A DNA stretch of 64,000 nucleotides from Lacibacter cauensis (GCF_007830055.1 NZ_VLLE01000004.1:401248-465247); one strand, 5' to 3'; numbered from the stretch's first letter, positions 45,162-54,190 are shown. Numbers and translations are program-made. The notes: generated by a model from the letters alone, not told the origin.

Positions 45162-45197
45162 CAAATATATGTCGTTTAAAGACTTATCATCCCCAAA
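45162..45197 (-). promoter_or_regulatory. Putative Bacteroidota-type promoter for the polysaccharide operon
   Basis: On the minus strand TATATTTG (45169-45162) matches the Bacteroidota -7 consensus TAnnTTTG, and TTTG lies 24 bp upstream (45197-45194), slightly longer than the usual 19-23 bp. Downstream are the terminator-like hairpin and upxY. No better match was found between upxY and the repeat-rich region on the right. Prediction only. Confidence 0.35.
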
Positions 45198-46038
45198 ACC
45201 CTATCCCTTCACACGACAAATTTTCCCCATGTGTTAATGCCCTGCAAGTTAATGGTTGAGTACCAATCTCGAAAAAATAATATTTTACACTTAGTCGCCC
45301 GAAGATGGTCATATCCATGGCTCGTCCTCCATGCAGGATACTCCCACCATCCTTTCAGCCTCCGTTCATGCTTCGCTGCTGAAGCCACTATCAAGGCAGG
45401 ATCAAGCATAGATCAAGCGTATATAGAGCATGAAACACCTAAAAATCCGACACACTTGTAGCACATAACCCTTAACCCGTAACGCTTAAACCTTAACCAC
45501 TAACAACCTCTGCGTAAAAAACTCTTTTTCTCCCTCCTTTGCGCCAACCCTGTAACCTGCAATTTGCGACCTTCGCACCCGTAACGCATAACGCTTAACT
45601 TACAACCTGCAACCACACCACCCTTAACCCATCACTCCTAACCCGTAACGTCCGGGATACTCCCACCATCCTTCGTTCATCCTTCGTCTTTTAAGCCACT
45701 TTACTCCCATGCAACTCCCGTCTTACTCCCACCCAAAGCCCACTCAAAGGCCACATAGCCCGAAAATTACGACACACCCCTAACCCTTATCCGCAACCTT
45801 TCCCTCCAACAACCTCTGCATTACAACTCCTTTTCTCTCCCGATAGCTATCGGGATCTCTGCGCCAAACCCGTAACCTTTAACCTGTAACCAGCCCACCC
45901 ATAACTCCTAACCTGCAACCAGAAACCTGCAACCCTTAACCCTTAACCCGCAGCTACGAACAACCCTCTGCGTTACAACTCCCTTTCTCCCTTCTCTGCG
46001 CCAAAACTGCAACTCGCCCACCCATAACCCATAACTCC
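45198..46038. other. Gene-free region with AACC-type repeats and a duplicated segment
   Basis: No coding signal is seen. GGATACTCCCACCATCCTT occurs at 45336-45354 and again at 45655-45673, each followed by a TTCATnCTTCG stretch, a CCACT end and then a GACACAC motif, so about 120 bp is an imperfect direct duplication with a period near 319 bp. Between and after them are loose AACC-NNN runs such as CTTAACCCGTAAC. CCCGATAGCTATCGGG at 45839-45854 is a perfect 16-bp palindrome of a kind dispersed in Bacteroidota. Confidence 0.7.
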
Positions 46039-46113
46039 TAACCGGTAACCAGAAACCTGCAACCAGAAACCTGTAACCCACAACCGGAAACTTGCAACCA
46101 AAAACCAGAAACC
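46039..46113. repeat. Heptad (nAACCnn) array before the NagX-like gene
   Basis: Almost eleven consecutive 7-bp units of the form nAACCnn (TAACCGG, TAACCAG, AAACCTG, CAACCAG and so on) keep phase for 75 bp and stop 26 bp before the likely start codon of the next gene. One unit has AACTT instead of AACCT. The array would occupy the 5' untranslated region or promoter of that gene. Confidence 0.8.
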
Positions 46114-46139
46114 TTCTTACTTTCAACAAAACAATTGCT

Positions 46140-47291
46140 TTGAACCAGCGCTTTTACTCCCTCGATGTATTCCGTGGTGCCACCGTTGCCCTCATGATCC
46201 TCGTTAACAACCCCGGCTCCTGGTCGCATATTTATGCCCCGCTCGAACATGCTGCCTGGCATGGTTGCACACCCACCGACTTGGTGTTCCCGTTCTTCCT
46301 CTTTGCCGTGGGCAATGCCATGTCTTTTGTGATGCCCAGACTGGAACAGGCAGGCGATGCCGTTTTCTGGAAAAAAGTCATCAAACGCACACTGCTGATT
46401 TTCCTTATCGGTCTTCTCCTTAACTGGAGCCCGTTTATCAAATGGGAAGCTGATCAAATCGTATTCAAACCCTTCAGCAACCTGCGCATCATGGGCGTAT
46501 TGCAACGTATTGCATTGAGTTACTTTTTTGCATCGGTTGCAGTGTACTATTTTAAACAAAGAGGAGCTTTCGTGCTGGGAGCTGTACTCTTATTATTTTA
46601 TTGGATACTCTGCTTACAGGCCGGTACACCCGGCGATCCTTACAGTTTAAACGGATGGTTTGGCAATAACATTGATAAAGACATTTTTGGCGAAGCGCAT
46701 TTATACAAAGGCGAAGGCGTGCCTTTCGATCCCGAAGGATTGATGAGCACTTTCGCCGCCATTGTACAGGTAATCTTTGGTTACTTAGTTGGTGATTATA
46801 TACAGAAGAAAGGCAAATCGTTTGAAATGGTAAGTGCCTTGTTTGTTACAGCAACTATCCTTACAATAAGCGGACTCGCATGGGGCATGGCCTTCCCTAT
46901 CAATAAAAAAATATGGACCAGCTCTTACACCCTCTATACAACCGGCCTTGCTATCTATACCATTGCCACCATGATTTATTTCATTGAGTTTAAACAGGCC
47001 AAAGGATTCCTGCTGAAGTTCTTTGATGTGTTTGGCAAAAACCCCTTGTTCATTTTTGTATTGAGTGGCATCTTACCACGACTGCTCGGCTTGATCCGCA
47101 TCCCCAACGGATTAACGGATGAAGGCGTTCAGAAATACCTCAGCCCTTTTGGTTGGTTCTACGAAAAAATCTGCAAACAAATACCGGGCCTCCCCGAAAA
47201 CGGCTCACTTGTGTACGCCATTTCGATGATCATGATGTATTGGGCCATTTGTTATTGGTTAGACAGAAAGAAGATTTACATCAAAGTATAG
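46140..47291 (+). CDS. NagX/HGSNAT-like membrane acyltransferase (DUF5009 type)
   Basis: A 383-residue multi-pass protein. YSLDVFRGATVALMILVNNP and HAAWHGCTPTDLVFPFFLFA, with its conserved His, are signatures of the heparan-alpha-glucosaminide N-acetyltransferase/NagX family, which acetylates amino sugars using cytosolic acetyl-CoA. FGKNPLFIFVLSGILPRLLG is the C-terminal signature. About ten helices. The frame extends 48 bp upstream to another TTG, but that part is repeat-encoded; the TTG at 46140 (TTG-AAC-CAG) fits family alignments. It is next to MurU- and AmgK-like genes, so a role in amino-sugar recycling is plausible. Confidence 0.88.
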   Translation: MNQRFYSLDVFRGATVALMILVNNPGSWSHIYAPLEHAAWHGCTPTDLVFPFFLFAVGNAMSFVMPRLEQAGDAVFWKKVIKRTLLIFLIGLLLNWSPFIKWEADQIVFKPFSNLRIMGVLQRIALSYFFASVAVYYFKQRGAFVLGAVLLLFYWILCLQAGTPGDPYSLNGWFGNNIDKDIFGEAHLYKGEGVPFDPEGLMSTFAAIVQVIFGYLVGDYIQKKGKSFEMVSALFVTATILTISGLAWGMAFPINKKIWTSSYTLYTTGLAIYTIATMIYFIEFKQAKGFLLKFFDVFGKNPLFIFVLSGILPRLLGLIRIPNGLTDEGVQKYLSPFGWFYEKICKQIPGLPENGSLVYAISMIMMYWAICYWLDRKKIYIKV

Positions 47292-47403
47292 TATTCTGAA
47301 ATAAGATGTGGCAATAATCAAACACAACCTGTGTCACATCGGATGATCGTGCAACCACAACTGCTTTTCACTACAGTAGTACAACTGCTAAATCAAGGCT
47401 GAT

Positions 47404-47471
47404 GCAGGGAATTTGGGGTAATAATTCCCTGCTTGACTTTTTGGTTCTTTTTTGTCAAGACAAAAGAACGA
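47404..47471. terminator. Convergent terminator region
   Basis: GCAGGGAATT (47404) pairs with AATTCCCTGC (47423-47432) around a 9-nt loop and is followed by TTGACTTTTT, a terminator for the plus-strand gene ending at 47291. A second hairpin, GTTCTTTTTTGTC/GACAAAAGAAC, follows at 47446-47471 and can serve the minus-strand gene that ends at 47529. The 237-bp gap holds no gene. Confidence 0.65.
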
Positions 47472-47528
47472 GCAGAATAATTGCATTAAAACAACTAACC
47501 AAAACATCTGAATGATCAAATAGAAGCG

Positions 47529-48263
47529 CTAATCAAAGTACGCTTCCGCCACCGCCACACTCTCCGGCTTTCCCACATCCACCAATACATCCCCACTATG
47601 GTCATACCCAAGAATGGTATGCGTTGCAGCAAGATCTAAATACGGCTCCGTTAACGAGAACTTACCCGTTTGTTTCACCAGGGAGAAGAAGCGTTGTTCA
47701 AACACCACCACACAACTGTAGGCTTTAGCAACGAGTTGACTTTTTTCATCTGCTGTATAGGTAAGCACCGGACCTTTTTCTTCACCGGTAGTAAGGTTGC
47801 GCCAACCACACAGTTGATCGTTTGCATTAAATAAAAAGTTACGTGCAGTTTTTCGGTTAGTTACACCAAACGAAACAAGTGGTTTGTGTTGCTGATGATA
47901 CGCTAACAATTGATGCAGGTTAAGATTGGTAAGAATATCCACATTGATGGTCACAAACGGTTCATCATCTTCCAGCAAAGGTCTTGCTTTTAATAACCCA
48001 CCGCCCGTCTCCAGCACAGCATCCCGTTCATCGCTGATAAGAATGTTACTGCCCCATCCTTTATTCACTTCAACCGCTTCAATAATCTGATCGGGGAAAT
48101 GATGCACATTCACCACCACATCGGTAATGCCATATTGCTGCAGGTATTCAATATTGCGTTGCAGCAAACTCTTTCCATTAACCAACGCCAACGCTTTGGG
48201 ATGATGTTCCGTCCACGGCTTAAACCGTGTACCCAAACCCGCTGCAAAAATCATTGCTTTCAT
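47529..48263 (-). CDS. Sugar-1-phosphate nucleotidyltransferase, MurU-like
   Basis: A 244-residue nucleotidyltransferase. AMIFAAGLGTRFKPWTEHHP is the G-x-G-T-R-x6-P signature, LLQRNIEYLQQYGITDVVVN and EPFVTINVDILTNLNL (metal-binding Asp) follow. In Pseudomonas the MurU enzyme makes UDP-MurNAc from MurNAc-1-P and its partner kinase AmgK is adjacent; here the kinase-like gene is next upstream, separated by a repeat patch. The related gene pair suggests the same route, but other sugar-1-phosphates cannot be excluded. ATG start. Confidence 0.85.
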   Translation of the reverse strand: MKAMIFAAGLGTRFKPWTEHHPKALALVNGKSLLQRNIEYLQQYGITDVVVNVHHFPDQIIEAVEVNKGWGSNILISDERDAVLETGGGLLKARPLLEDDEPFVTINVDILTNLNLHQLLAYHQQHKPLVSFGVTNRKTARNFLFNANDQLCGWRNLTTGEEKGPVLTYTADEKSQLVAKAYSCVVVFEQRFFSLVKQTGKFSLTEPYLDLAATHTILGYDHSGDVLVDVGKPESVAVAEAYFD

Positions 48264-48370
48264 ATACGCTGTACTTAATCAATTTTAGTATTACCTGCAT
48301 TCACTCAGCAGATCCTTCCTTACGTCGGTATGACAGCAAAACTGTTCGCCACATAAACCTTCATCACACC

Positions 48371-48620
48371 CGTAACTTCTTCTCTGCGTTCAACTCCTTA
48401 TCTCCTTTCTCTGCGCCAACGCATCTTAACCTCAACCTTAACCTCAACCTCAGCCTTACGCCTTCCACCTTCAGCACCCGTAACCCATAACCCTTAACCC
48501 GTAACTTTTTCTCTGCGTTTAACTCCTTTTCTCCTTTCTCTGCGGTAAAGCATCTTAACCTTAACCTCAACCTCAACCTTACCCTTCGGCAACCGTAACC
48601 CACAACCCTTAACCCGTAAC
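48371..48620. repeat. Duplicated hexamer (TTAACC/TCAACC) repeat patch
   Basis: The 364-bp gap holds no gene. A 129-bp direct duplication (CTCTGCGTT phrases at 48382 and 48511) carries five perfect hexamers in each copy: TTAACC, TCAACC, TTAACC, TCAACC, TCAGCC at 48426-48455 and a matching run at 48555-48584. Around them are CCCGTAAC/CCCATAAC phrases, as in the 45.5-46.1 kb region. Confidence 0.85.
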
Positions 48621-48627
48621 TTCTTTC

Positions 48628-50082
48628 TCAATACGTTTCATTCACCCAGTTCTTCGCTTCCTGCACAATATGTTTTACATCAATCTTCACCCCGTATTTA
48701 TTTTTTAAATGACGGGCCAGTGCATCAGCAGCATACACACTCCGGTGCTGACCACCTGTGCAGCCAAAGCTCACCTGCAGATCGGAAAAACCACGCTGCA
48801 TATAATCTTCCACTGCAATATCAATAAGATTATACACGCTGTTTAAAAACTGCGGCATCTTGGTTTGTTGTTCCAAAAAATCTTTCACCCCCTTATCCCT
48901 GCCTGTTTGTGTTTTGAACTCTTGTATTCGACCCGGATTTAAAATACCCCTGCAATCAAATACAAAACCACCACCGTTATCGGTTTCATCTTTCGGTATA
49001 CCCGTAAGCTTATACGAGAAACTGTTGATGCGTACCACCAACGGTGTTTCGTCTGTTGCCTTCGGTGGTTCAAACCGGTGAATGATGTCATCTTCCACCA
49101 TCAACCCCAGCAAACGTTCAAACTCAGGTAATACAATACCTACATGCTTGTTCTTTAAAAACCAACGCAGGTTACGTAAGGCTATGGGAATACTCGTTAA
49201 GAAATGCGCCTTCCGTTCAAACAAACCACGGAAACCATATGCACCCAATACCTGTAACAAACGAATGAGCACATAACCATTATACTGACTGACAAAACGT
49301 GTACGATCGATCTCTTGCTGCAACACCTGCTCTACACAATCCATATAAAATTCCAGCAGACTGTTCTTCCATTCGTCAGGCAGTTCGGCTTTCGCCTGCC
49401 ATAACAACGAAGCCACATCATACTGAACCGCACCCTTCATCCCTCCCTGGTAATCGATGAAATGCACTTGCCCGTCTTTCACCTGTATATTCCGGCTTTG
49501 AAAATCACGGAACATAAAATACTTATGATCCACACGTGTGAGATAAATACTCAGGTCTTCAAAATCTTCAATCAGTTTTTCTTTATCGTAAGGAATCTTC
49601 AACGTATCCAGGAAATAATAACGGAAGTACAGCAGGTCAGAAACAATAGCCTGCCGTCCGAATTCTTTCGAAGTAATACACCAGTCGTAATTAAAATCAA
49701 CATGCCCTTTGATCTGCATATGCGCCAGCTTCTGCAGACTTTGCTGAAACAATCCATACACATGTTCATTGTAACCATGCTGCTCCAGTTCATTCAGCAA
49801 CGACACATCACCAAAATCTTCCTGCAGATAAATGGTTTCATCATCCGATACTTTATAGATCGTTGGTACAGGACAACCACTTTTCTTAAAGTGATTACTG
49901 AACTTTAAAAACGTTTGATTCTCCTTGATATTCTTACTGGCCGTAGCAATACAGGTAGGTTCACCGGTAACACGATAATACACACGATCACTTCCGCTCT
50001 GCGGCACTTTTTCAATAGACAAGGGCGCAGCTCCAAACGCTTCCCGGTATAAACTGCTGATCTGTTCGATAGATTGTAACAT
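48628..50082 (-). CDS. AmgK-like sugar kinase fused to RapZ C-terminal domain
   Basis: About 484 residues in two domains. Residues 1-340 are an aminoglycoside-phosphotransferase (APH) fold: IYLQEDFGDVSLLNELEQHG, FMFRDFQSRNIQVKDGQ (catalytic Asp; the usual His before it is Phe) and VHFIDYQGGMKGAVQYDVAS (metal-binding Asp), as in AmgK, the MurNAc/GlcNAc anomeric kinase. Residues 355-484 match the RapZ C-terminal domain, with VFDCRGILNPGR and VSFGCTGGQHRSVYAADALA. The longer frame adds 30 residues of Cys-rich sequence; ATG at MLQSIEQISS is preferred. The gene faces away from the TonB receptor gene. Confidence 0.88.
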   Translation of the reverse strand: MLQSIEQISSLYREAFGAAPLSIEKVPQSGSDRVYYRVTGEPTCIATASKNIKENQTFLKFSNHFKKSGCPVPTIYKVSDDETIYLQEDFGDVSLLNELEQHGYNEHVYGLFQQSLQKLAHMQIKGHVDFNYDWCITSKEFGRQAIVSDLLYFRYYFLDTLKIPYDKEKLIEDFEDLSIYLTRVDHKYFMFRDFQSRNIQVKDGQVHFIDYQGGMKGAVQYDVASLLWQAKAELPDEWKNSLLEFYMDCVEQVLQQEIDRTRFVSQYNGYVLIRLLQVLGAYGFRGLFERKAHFLTSIPIALRNLRWFLKNKHVGIVLPEFERLLGLMVEDDIIHRFEPPKATDETPLVVRINSFSYKLTGIPKDETDNGGGFVFDCRGILNPGRIQEFKTQTGRDKGVKDFLEQQTKMPQFLNSVYNLIDIAVEDYMQRGFSDLQVSFGCTGGQHRSVYAADALARHLKNKYGVKIDVKHIVQEAKNWVNETY

Positions 50083-50182
50083 ATAGGCTCTGATGTAAGG
50101 ATGCGAAGGTAAGAAAGTGAAGCACTTGAATGTGCATCTGCCACAGCTCAACAGAAATTGTATACTGTTCACCCATGCAGGT

Positions 50183-50214
50183 TTTGCAAAGCCTTTATTT
50201 TTTAACTAATTTCA
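50183..50214 (+). promoter_or_regulatory. Putative promoter of the TonB-receptor gene
   Basis: TTTG at 50183-50186 and TAATTTCA at 50207-50214 are 20 bp apart, the correct spacing for a Bacteroidota promoter (TTTG and TAnnTTTG), although the -7 box has two mismatches at its end. The start codon follows 26 bp downstream. Prediction only. Confidence 0.3.
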
Positions 50215-50239
50215 GGGAACACAACCAAACTAACTACAG

Positions 50240-53020
50240 ATGATCAAACTGAAACTGCTTTTTTCAGCAATGCTTTTATTGCTGCTCCTTCCGGCATTTG
50301 CACAAAAACAAACCATTCGTGGTAAAGTAACCGATAAAAGCGGCTCACCGCTGGCAGATGTATCGGTCTTATTAAAGTCAACAAAAAAAGGTACTTCAAC
50401 AGACAAAGATGGCAACTTCAGCATTGAAGCCGCATCAACGGATGTACTCGTTTTTAGCATTGTGGGTTACAAAACAGTAGAACAGTCAGTGGGCTCCTCC
50501 ACCTCCTTCAGCATCAGTCTCGAACCGGGTTCAACCGATCTTGGAGAAGTGGTATTGGTAGGCTCTCGCAGAATTGGGCGTGTAAAAACAGAAACCGCAG
50601 TGCCGGTTGATGTGGTGAACATTGGCCAGGCGGCACTGCCAACTGCAAGAATGGATGTAACCTCTATCCTCAATTATGCAGCACCTTCTTTCAACTTCAA
50701 CAAACAAAGCGGCAGTGATGGTGCCGATCATATTGATCTGGCAACATTACGTGGCTTAGGTCCCGATCAAACATTGGTACTCATCAATGGTAAACGTCGT
50801 CATCAAACAGCATTCGTTGCAGTGTTTGGCACAAGAGGCCGTGGCAACTCCGGTACAGACCTTAGTGCGATTCCTGTTGGTGCAATCGACAGAGTGGAAG
50901 TATTGCGTGATGGTGCTTCGGCTCAATACGGTTCCGATGCCATTGCAGGTGTAATCAACATTGTATTAAAAGAAACAGTAAATAAGTTGAATGCAAACAT
51001 TGGCTATAGTGGCTACTACGATAAACGTTACAATCCACACTTTAAGAAAGAACAAAACCTGTATGTACATGATGGCGCTGTAGATGGTAATGCGTTTACG
51101 GCAAACATGAACTATGGTTTTAAAATTGCAGAAAAAGGCTTTATGAACCTCACGGGTAATTTCTTAAGCCAGGGAAAAACATATCGCCAGGCATTAGATA
51201 CCGATCCAAACAGTCCCGACTTTATGTACACCAATATCTACCGCCGTGCACATGGCGATGGATCCTTAACAGCAGGTGGCTTATTTATGAATGCTGAAAT
51301 TCCAATACAGGGTTCAACAAAGTTTTATGCATTTGGCGGTTACAATGCCAAGAGCTCCGATGCCTATGCGTTTACCCGTAACTGGAGCGCAAGACCCGAA
51401 CGCTTTCCGACTGATAATAACTGGAAGCTCATCTATGTTCCGTCAATCATGAAAGTAATGGCCGATGACACAACGTACAGTCCGCACATTCAAACCAAGG
51501 TGAACGACTTTTCATTGGCAGCAGGTATAAAAGGAGTAGGAAGCAAAGGATGGAATTGGGATTTCAGTAATACAATCGGCCGTAACAATTTCCATTTCTA
51601 TGGCGATAAAACATTCAATGCTTCACTCGGACCCAACCAAACACATTTCGATGATGGTGGTTTCAACTTCCTGCAAAACACACTCAATGCAAACCTTAGC
51701 AAAGAGTTGACTTCCAAAATAAACTTTGCATACGGCGCCGAATACCGTTTTGAACGTTACAGTTTATATGCAGGAGAAGAAGCTTCCTACAAAAACTTTA
51801 ATGCAAATAAATACAGTGCGTTCTACGATAAATATGTAGCTGGCGGCGCACAAGGTTTCCCCGGCTATCAGCCTGCCGATGAAGTAACAGATACACGGCA
51901 TGTTTTTGGAGCGTATGCCGATGCAGAGTTTGATATAACAAAAGATTTCCTGGTGAATGTTGCTGCACGTTTCGAAAACTACAGCGACTTTGGTTTTACA
52001 CACAATTACAAAATTGCTGCACGTTTAAAACTGGCACCAACATTTAACCTGCGTGGATCATTCAGTACAGGTTTCCGTGCTCCATCGTTGCAACAGATTA
52101 ATTTCAGTTCCACATTCACTACTGTACAGGGTGGTAATATTGCCGAAGTAAAAATTGCACCGAATTACAGCGAGCTTACACGACTTGCAGGCATACCCGA
52201 ACTTACACAGGAAAAAAGCACCAACCTGAGCCTTGGTTTTACCTTTAAACCGGTAAGCGAATTCAGCATCACCATTGATGGTTATTTGGTGAAAGTAAAA
52301 GACCGTGTTGTGTTAAGCGGACAGTTTGATGCAGCTGACCCTAACCTCGATCCTGCATTGGCTAATCGTTTACAGGCATTGAATGTGAGCTATGCACAGT
52401 TCTTTGCAAATGCGGTGAATACAACCAACAAAGGTATTGATGTTGTTTTGGACTATAATAAACGTTGGGGCAAACAAAATATCCGTGCTTTGTTTACCGG
52501 CAACTTTCAAAACATGACCATCGATAAAATAAATGTTCCTTCAAACTTGAGTGGTTCGGCATTTTTACGTTCAACATTCTTAAGCGAACGTGAACAGAAA
52601 TTTATTCTTGCATCTGCACCCAAAACAAAATTTGCTTTCAACATCGAATATGGATGCAACAAATTAACAGTAGGAACAAGATTAACTTACTTCGGCAAAA
52701 TTGATCTGCTGGGTTATGGCGAAGATGGTTTAGGCATTAATCCGCAAGTGCCATTAGATGCAGATCCTTCGAAATATGTTCCTGATCAGTATATCTACAA
52801 TGGAAAAATGGTAACTGATTTATACCTGGGTTATAAAATCAATAGTAAAATTTCATTGTTTGCTGGTGTAGATAATCTGCTCAACGTACATCCTGATTTG
52901 GGTGTTGCACCCGGTGCAAAAGGTTGGGCTTTTAACAACGAAACCGGAGGTCCTTGGGATGCTGTGCAAATGGGTGGCAATGGTATGCGCTTCTTTGTAC
53001 GTCTCGGATTACAACTCTAA
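50240..53020 (+). CDS. TonB-dependent receptor with CarboxypepD-reg-like domain
   Basis: A 926-residue outer-membrane transporter. The signal peptide ends LLLLLLPAFAQKQ (about residue 22). A CarboxypepD-reg-like domain occupies 23-105 (TIRGKVTDKSGSPLADVSVL). The plug has LRGLGPDQTLVLINGKRRH and IDRVEVLRDGASAQYGSDAI, and the barrel ends GMRFFVRLGLQL with a C-terminal hydrophobic residue. No SusD gene follows and no TonB-box-like SusC signature is seen, so it is not a SusCD pair; the ligand is unknown (siderophore, nucleobase or sugar are possible). ATG start; a strong terminator follows. Confidence 0.92.
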   Translation: MIKLKLLFSAMLLLLLLPAFAQKQTIRGKVTDKSGSPLADVSVLLKSTKKGTSTDKDGNFSIEAASTDVLVFSIVGYKTVEQSVGSSTSFSISLEPGSTDLGEVVLVGSRRIGRVKTETAVPVDVVNIGQAALPTARMDVTSILNYAAPSFNFNKQSGSDGADHIDLATLRGLGPDQTLVLINGKRRHQTAFVAVFGTRGRGNSGTDLSAIPVGAIDRVEVLRDGASAQYGSDAIAGVINIVLKETVNKLNANIGYSGYYDKRYNPHFKKEQNLYVHDGAVDGNAFTANMNYGFKIAEKGFMNLTGNFLSQGKTYRQALDTDPNSPDFMYTNIYRRAHGDGSLTAGGLFMNAEIPIQGSTKFYAFGGYNAKSSDAYAFTRNWSARPERFPTDNNWKLIYVPSIMKVMADDTTYSPHIQTKVNDFSLAAGIKGVGSKGWNWDFSNTIGRNNFHFYGDKTFNASLGPNQTHFDDGGFNFLQNTLNANLSKELTSKINFAYGAEYRFERYSLYAGEEASYKNFNANKYSAFYDKYVAGGAQGFPGYQPADEVTDTRHVFGAYADAEFDITKDFLVNVAARFENYSDFGFTHNYKIAARLKLAPTFNLRGSFSTGFRAPSLQQINFSSTFTTVQGGNIAEVKIAPNYSELTRLAGIPELTQEKSTNLSLGFTFKPVSEFSITIDGYLVKVKDRVVLSGQFDAADPNLDPALANRLQALNVSYAQFFANAVNTTNKGIDVVLDYNKRWGKQNIRALFTGNFQNMTIDKINVPSNLSGSAFLRSTFLSEREQKFILASAPKTKFAFNIEYGCNKLTVGTRLTYFGKIDLLGYGEDGLGINPQVPLDADPSKYVPDQYIYNGKMVTDLYLGYKINSKISLFAGVDNLLNVHPDLGVAPGAKGWAFNNETGGPWDAVQMGGNGMRFFVRLGLQL

Positions 53021-53036
53021 CAGTAATTAATTATCT

Positions 53037-53070
53037 AAAAAAGCTGATGCAGAACTGCATCAGCTTTTTT
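53037..53070. terminator. Rho-independent terminator (bidirectional)
   Basis: A 16-bp perfect inverted repeat, AAAAAAGCTGATGCAG and its complement, separated by only two bases, with six T after the stem on the plus strand and six A before it, so it can stop transcription both ways. It lies 17 bp after the TonB-receptor stop codon. Confidence 0.9.
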
Positions 53071-53101
53071 ATTAGTTGTAGGTGAATGCTTAATTTTAAA
53101 C

Positions 53102-54190
53102 ATGCGTCGTTTTTTACAGCGGCTTTTAACAAAGCCTGTTCTTCGTTTAGCCGATCGTTTTTCGAGCAGACCCGATGAGCAACGTGTGCACGATGCATTA
53201 AGCAAACTCTATGCACATACCAAAGAACATCCCGGTAAAAAAGGATTGCTGATTGAAGCAGATGCAACCACTGCCCGTTTCATCATTTTCAGCGATCAGC
53301 ACAAAGGCGCAAAAGATGGACGTGATGATTTTATGCAGGCCGAACCGAATTATCTCGCTGCATTGGAGCATTATTTCTACGAAGGCTTTCACTTGATTGC
53401 ATTGGGCGATAGTGAAGAGTTATGGGAGAACACAGTGGGACCTGTAAAAGCAAACAACAAATTAAGTACAGCAGCAGAGAAAAAATTTCTCGATCATCAA
53501 CGCTTCACCAAAGTGTTCGGCAATCATGATCTGTTCTGGAATAACGATCCGTTTGCAGGATTACAATTGCTGAGTATGTACAGAGATACGGTACGCATTT
53601 ATGAAGCGGTGATACTGCAAATGAAATTATCCGAAAAACAGTTTGACATTTTTCTTACGCATGGCCATCAGGGTGATGGACAAAGTGATGGCAATCCGTT
53701 TAGTGCATGGTTTGTATCGAGAGTGTGGGGACCGTTGCAAAGCTATCTCAATATCAATCCCAATACTCCTGCTGCCAGTAAAGAATTAAAAACAGTACAC
53801 AACCGTTTTATGTACGAATGGAGTAAGCAGGAACAAAATCCTGTGCTCATCACCGGCCATACACATCAACCCGTATTTGCATCGCTTACACACCTGGAAC
53901 GTTTGTACAAACAACTCATCGAAGCCAAGCAGCAAAACAACGAGGTCGTCATTGAAAAACTCAACAAAGAAATTCAATTCCGGCAGGAAGAATATGATTT
54001 TGTAAACAGCAACTATGCCAATATGCGTCCGTATTATTTCAATACCGGTTGTTGCTGTTACAGTGATGGTGATATTACCGGTATTGAAATAGCCGAGGGT
54101 ATGATCCGTTTAATAAAATGGAAAAAGAACGGAGCGATTTCGGCACGAGAAGTATTGGAAGAAATGAAACTCAGCGATCTGCCTGTTTAG
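53102..54190 (+). CDS. Metallophosphoesterase
   Basis: A 362-residue calcineurin-like phosphoesterase. The dinuclear metal motifs are in order: FIIFSDQHKGAKDG (D-x-H), HLIALGDSEELWE (GD), FGNHDLFW (GNHD), FLTHGHQGDGQ (H) and LITGHTHQPVF (GHTH). No signal peptide is present, so a cytosolic role is likely. Residues 265-300 form a charged helix (KLNKEIQFRQEEYDFVNS). Its substrate is not clear; UDP-diacylglucosamine hydrolases share the motifs but are shorter. ATG start 30 bp after the terminator. It is followed 23 bp later by the DUF2490 gene, likely as one transcript. Confidence 0.88.
   Translation: MRRFLQRLLTKPVLRLADRFSSRPDEQRVHDALSKLYAHTKEHPGKKGLLIEADATTARFIIFSDQHKGAKDGRDDFMQAEPNYLAALEHYFYEGFHLIALGDSEELWENTVGPVKANNKLSTAAEKKFLDHQRFTKVFGNHDLFWNNDPFAGLQLLSMYRDTVRIYEAVILQMKLSEKQFDIFLTHGHQGDGQSDGNPFSAWFVSRVWGPLQSYLNINPNTPAASKELKTVHNRFMYEWSKQEQNPVLITGHTHQPVFASLTHLERLYKQLIEAKQQNNEVVIEKLNKEIQFRQEEYDFVNSNYANMRPYYFNTGCCCYSDGDITGIEIAEGMIRLIKWKKNGAISAREVLEEMKLSDLPV

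Noticed and set aside
46039-46113. Telomere or chromosome-end sequence
   Set aside because: The AACC units resemble telomeric repeats, but they are short, degenerate, internal and lie between genes; linear ends are not expected in this phylum.
46092-46139. N-terminal extension of the NagX-like protein
   Set aside because: The extra 16 residues are encoded by the heptad repeat and its flank and start at a TTG; family alignment begins at the next TTG.
50240-53020. SusC of a SusCD glycan-uptake pair
   Set aside because: No SusD-like lipoprotein gene follows, and a terminator comes 17 bp after the stop codon.
53102-54190. LpxH-type UDP-diacylglucosamine hydrolase
   Set aside because: The metal motifs are shared by all metallophosphoesterases; the protein is about 120 residues longer and has a different middle part.
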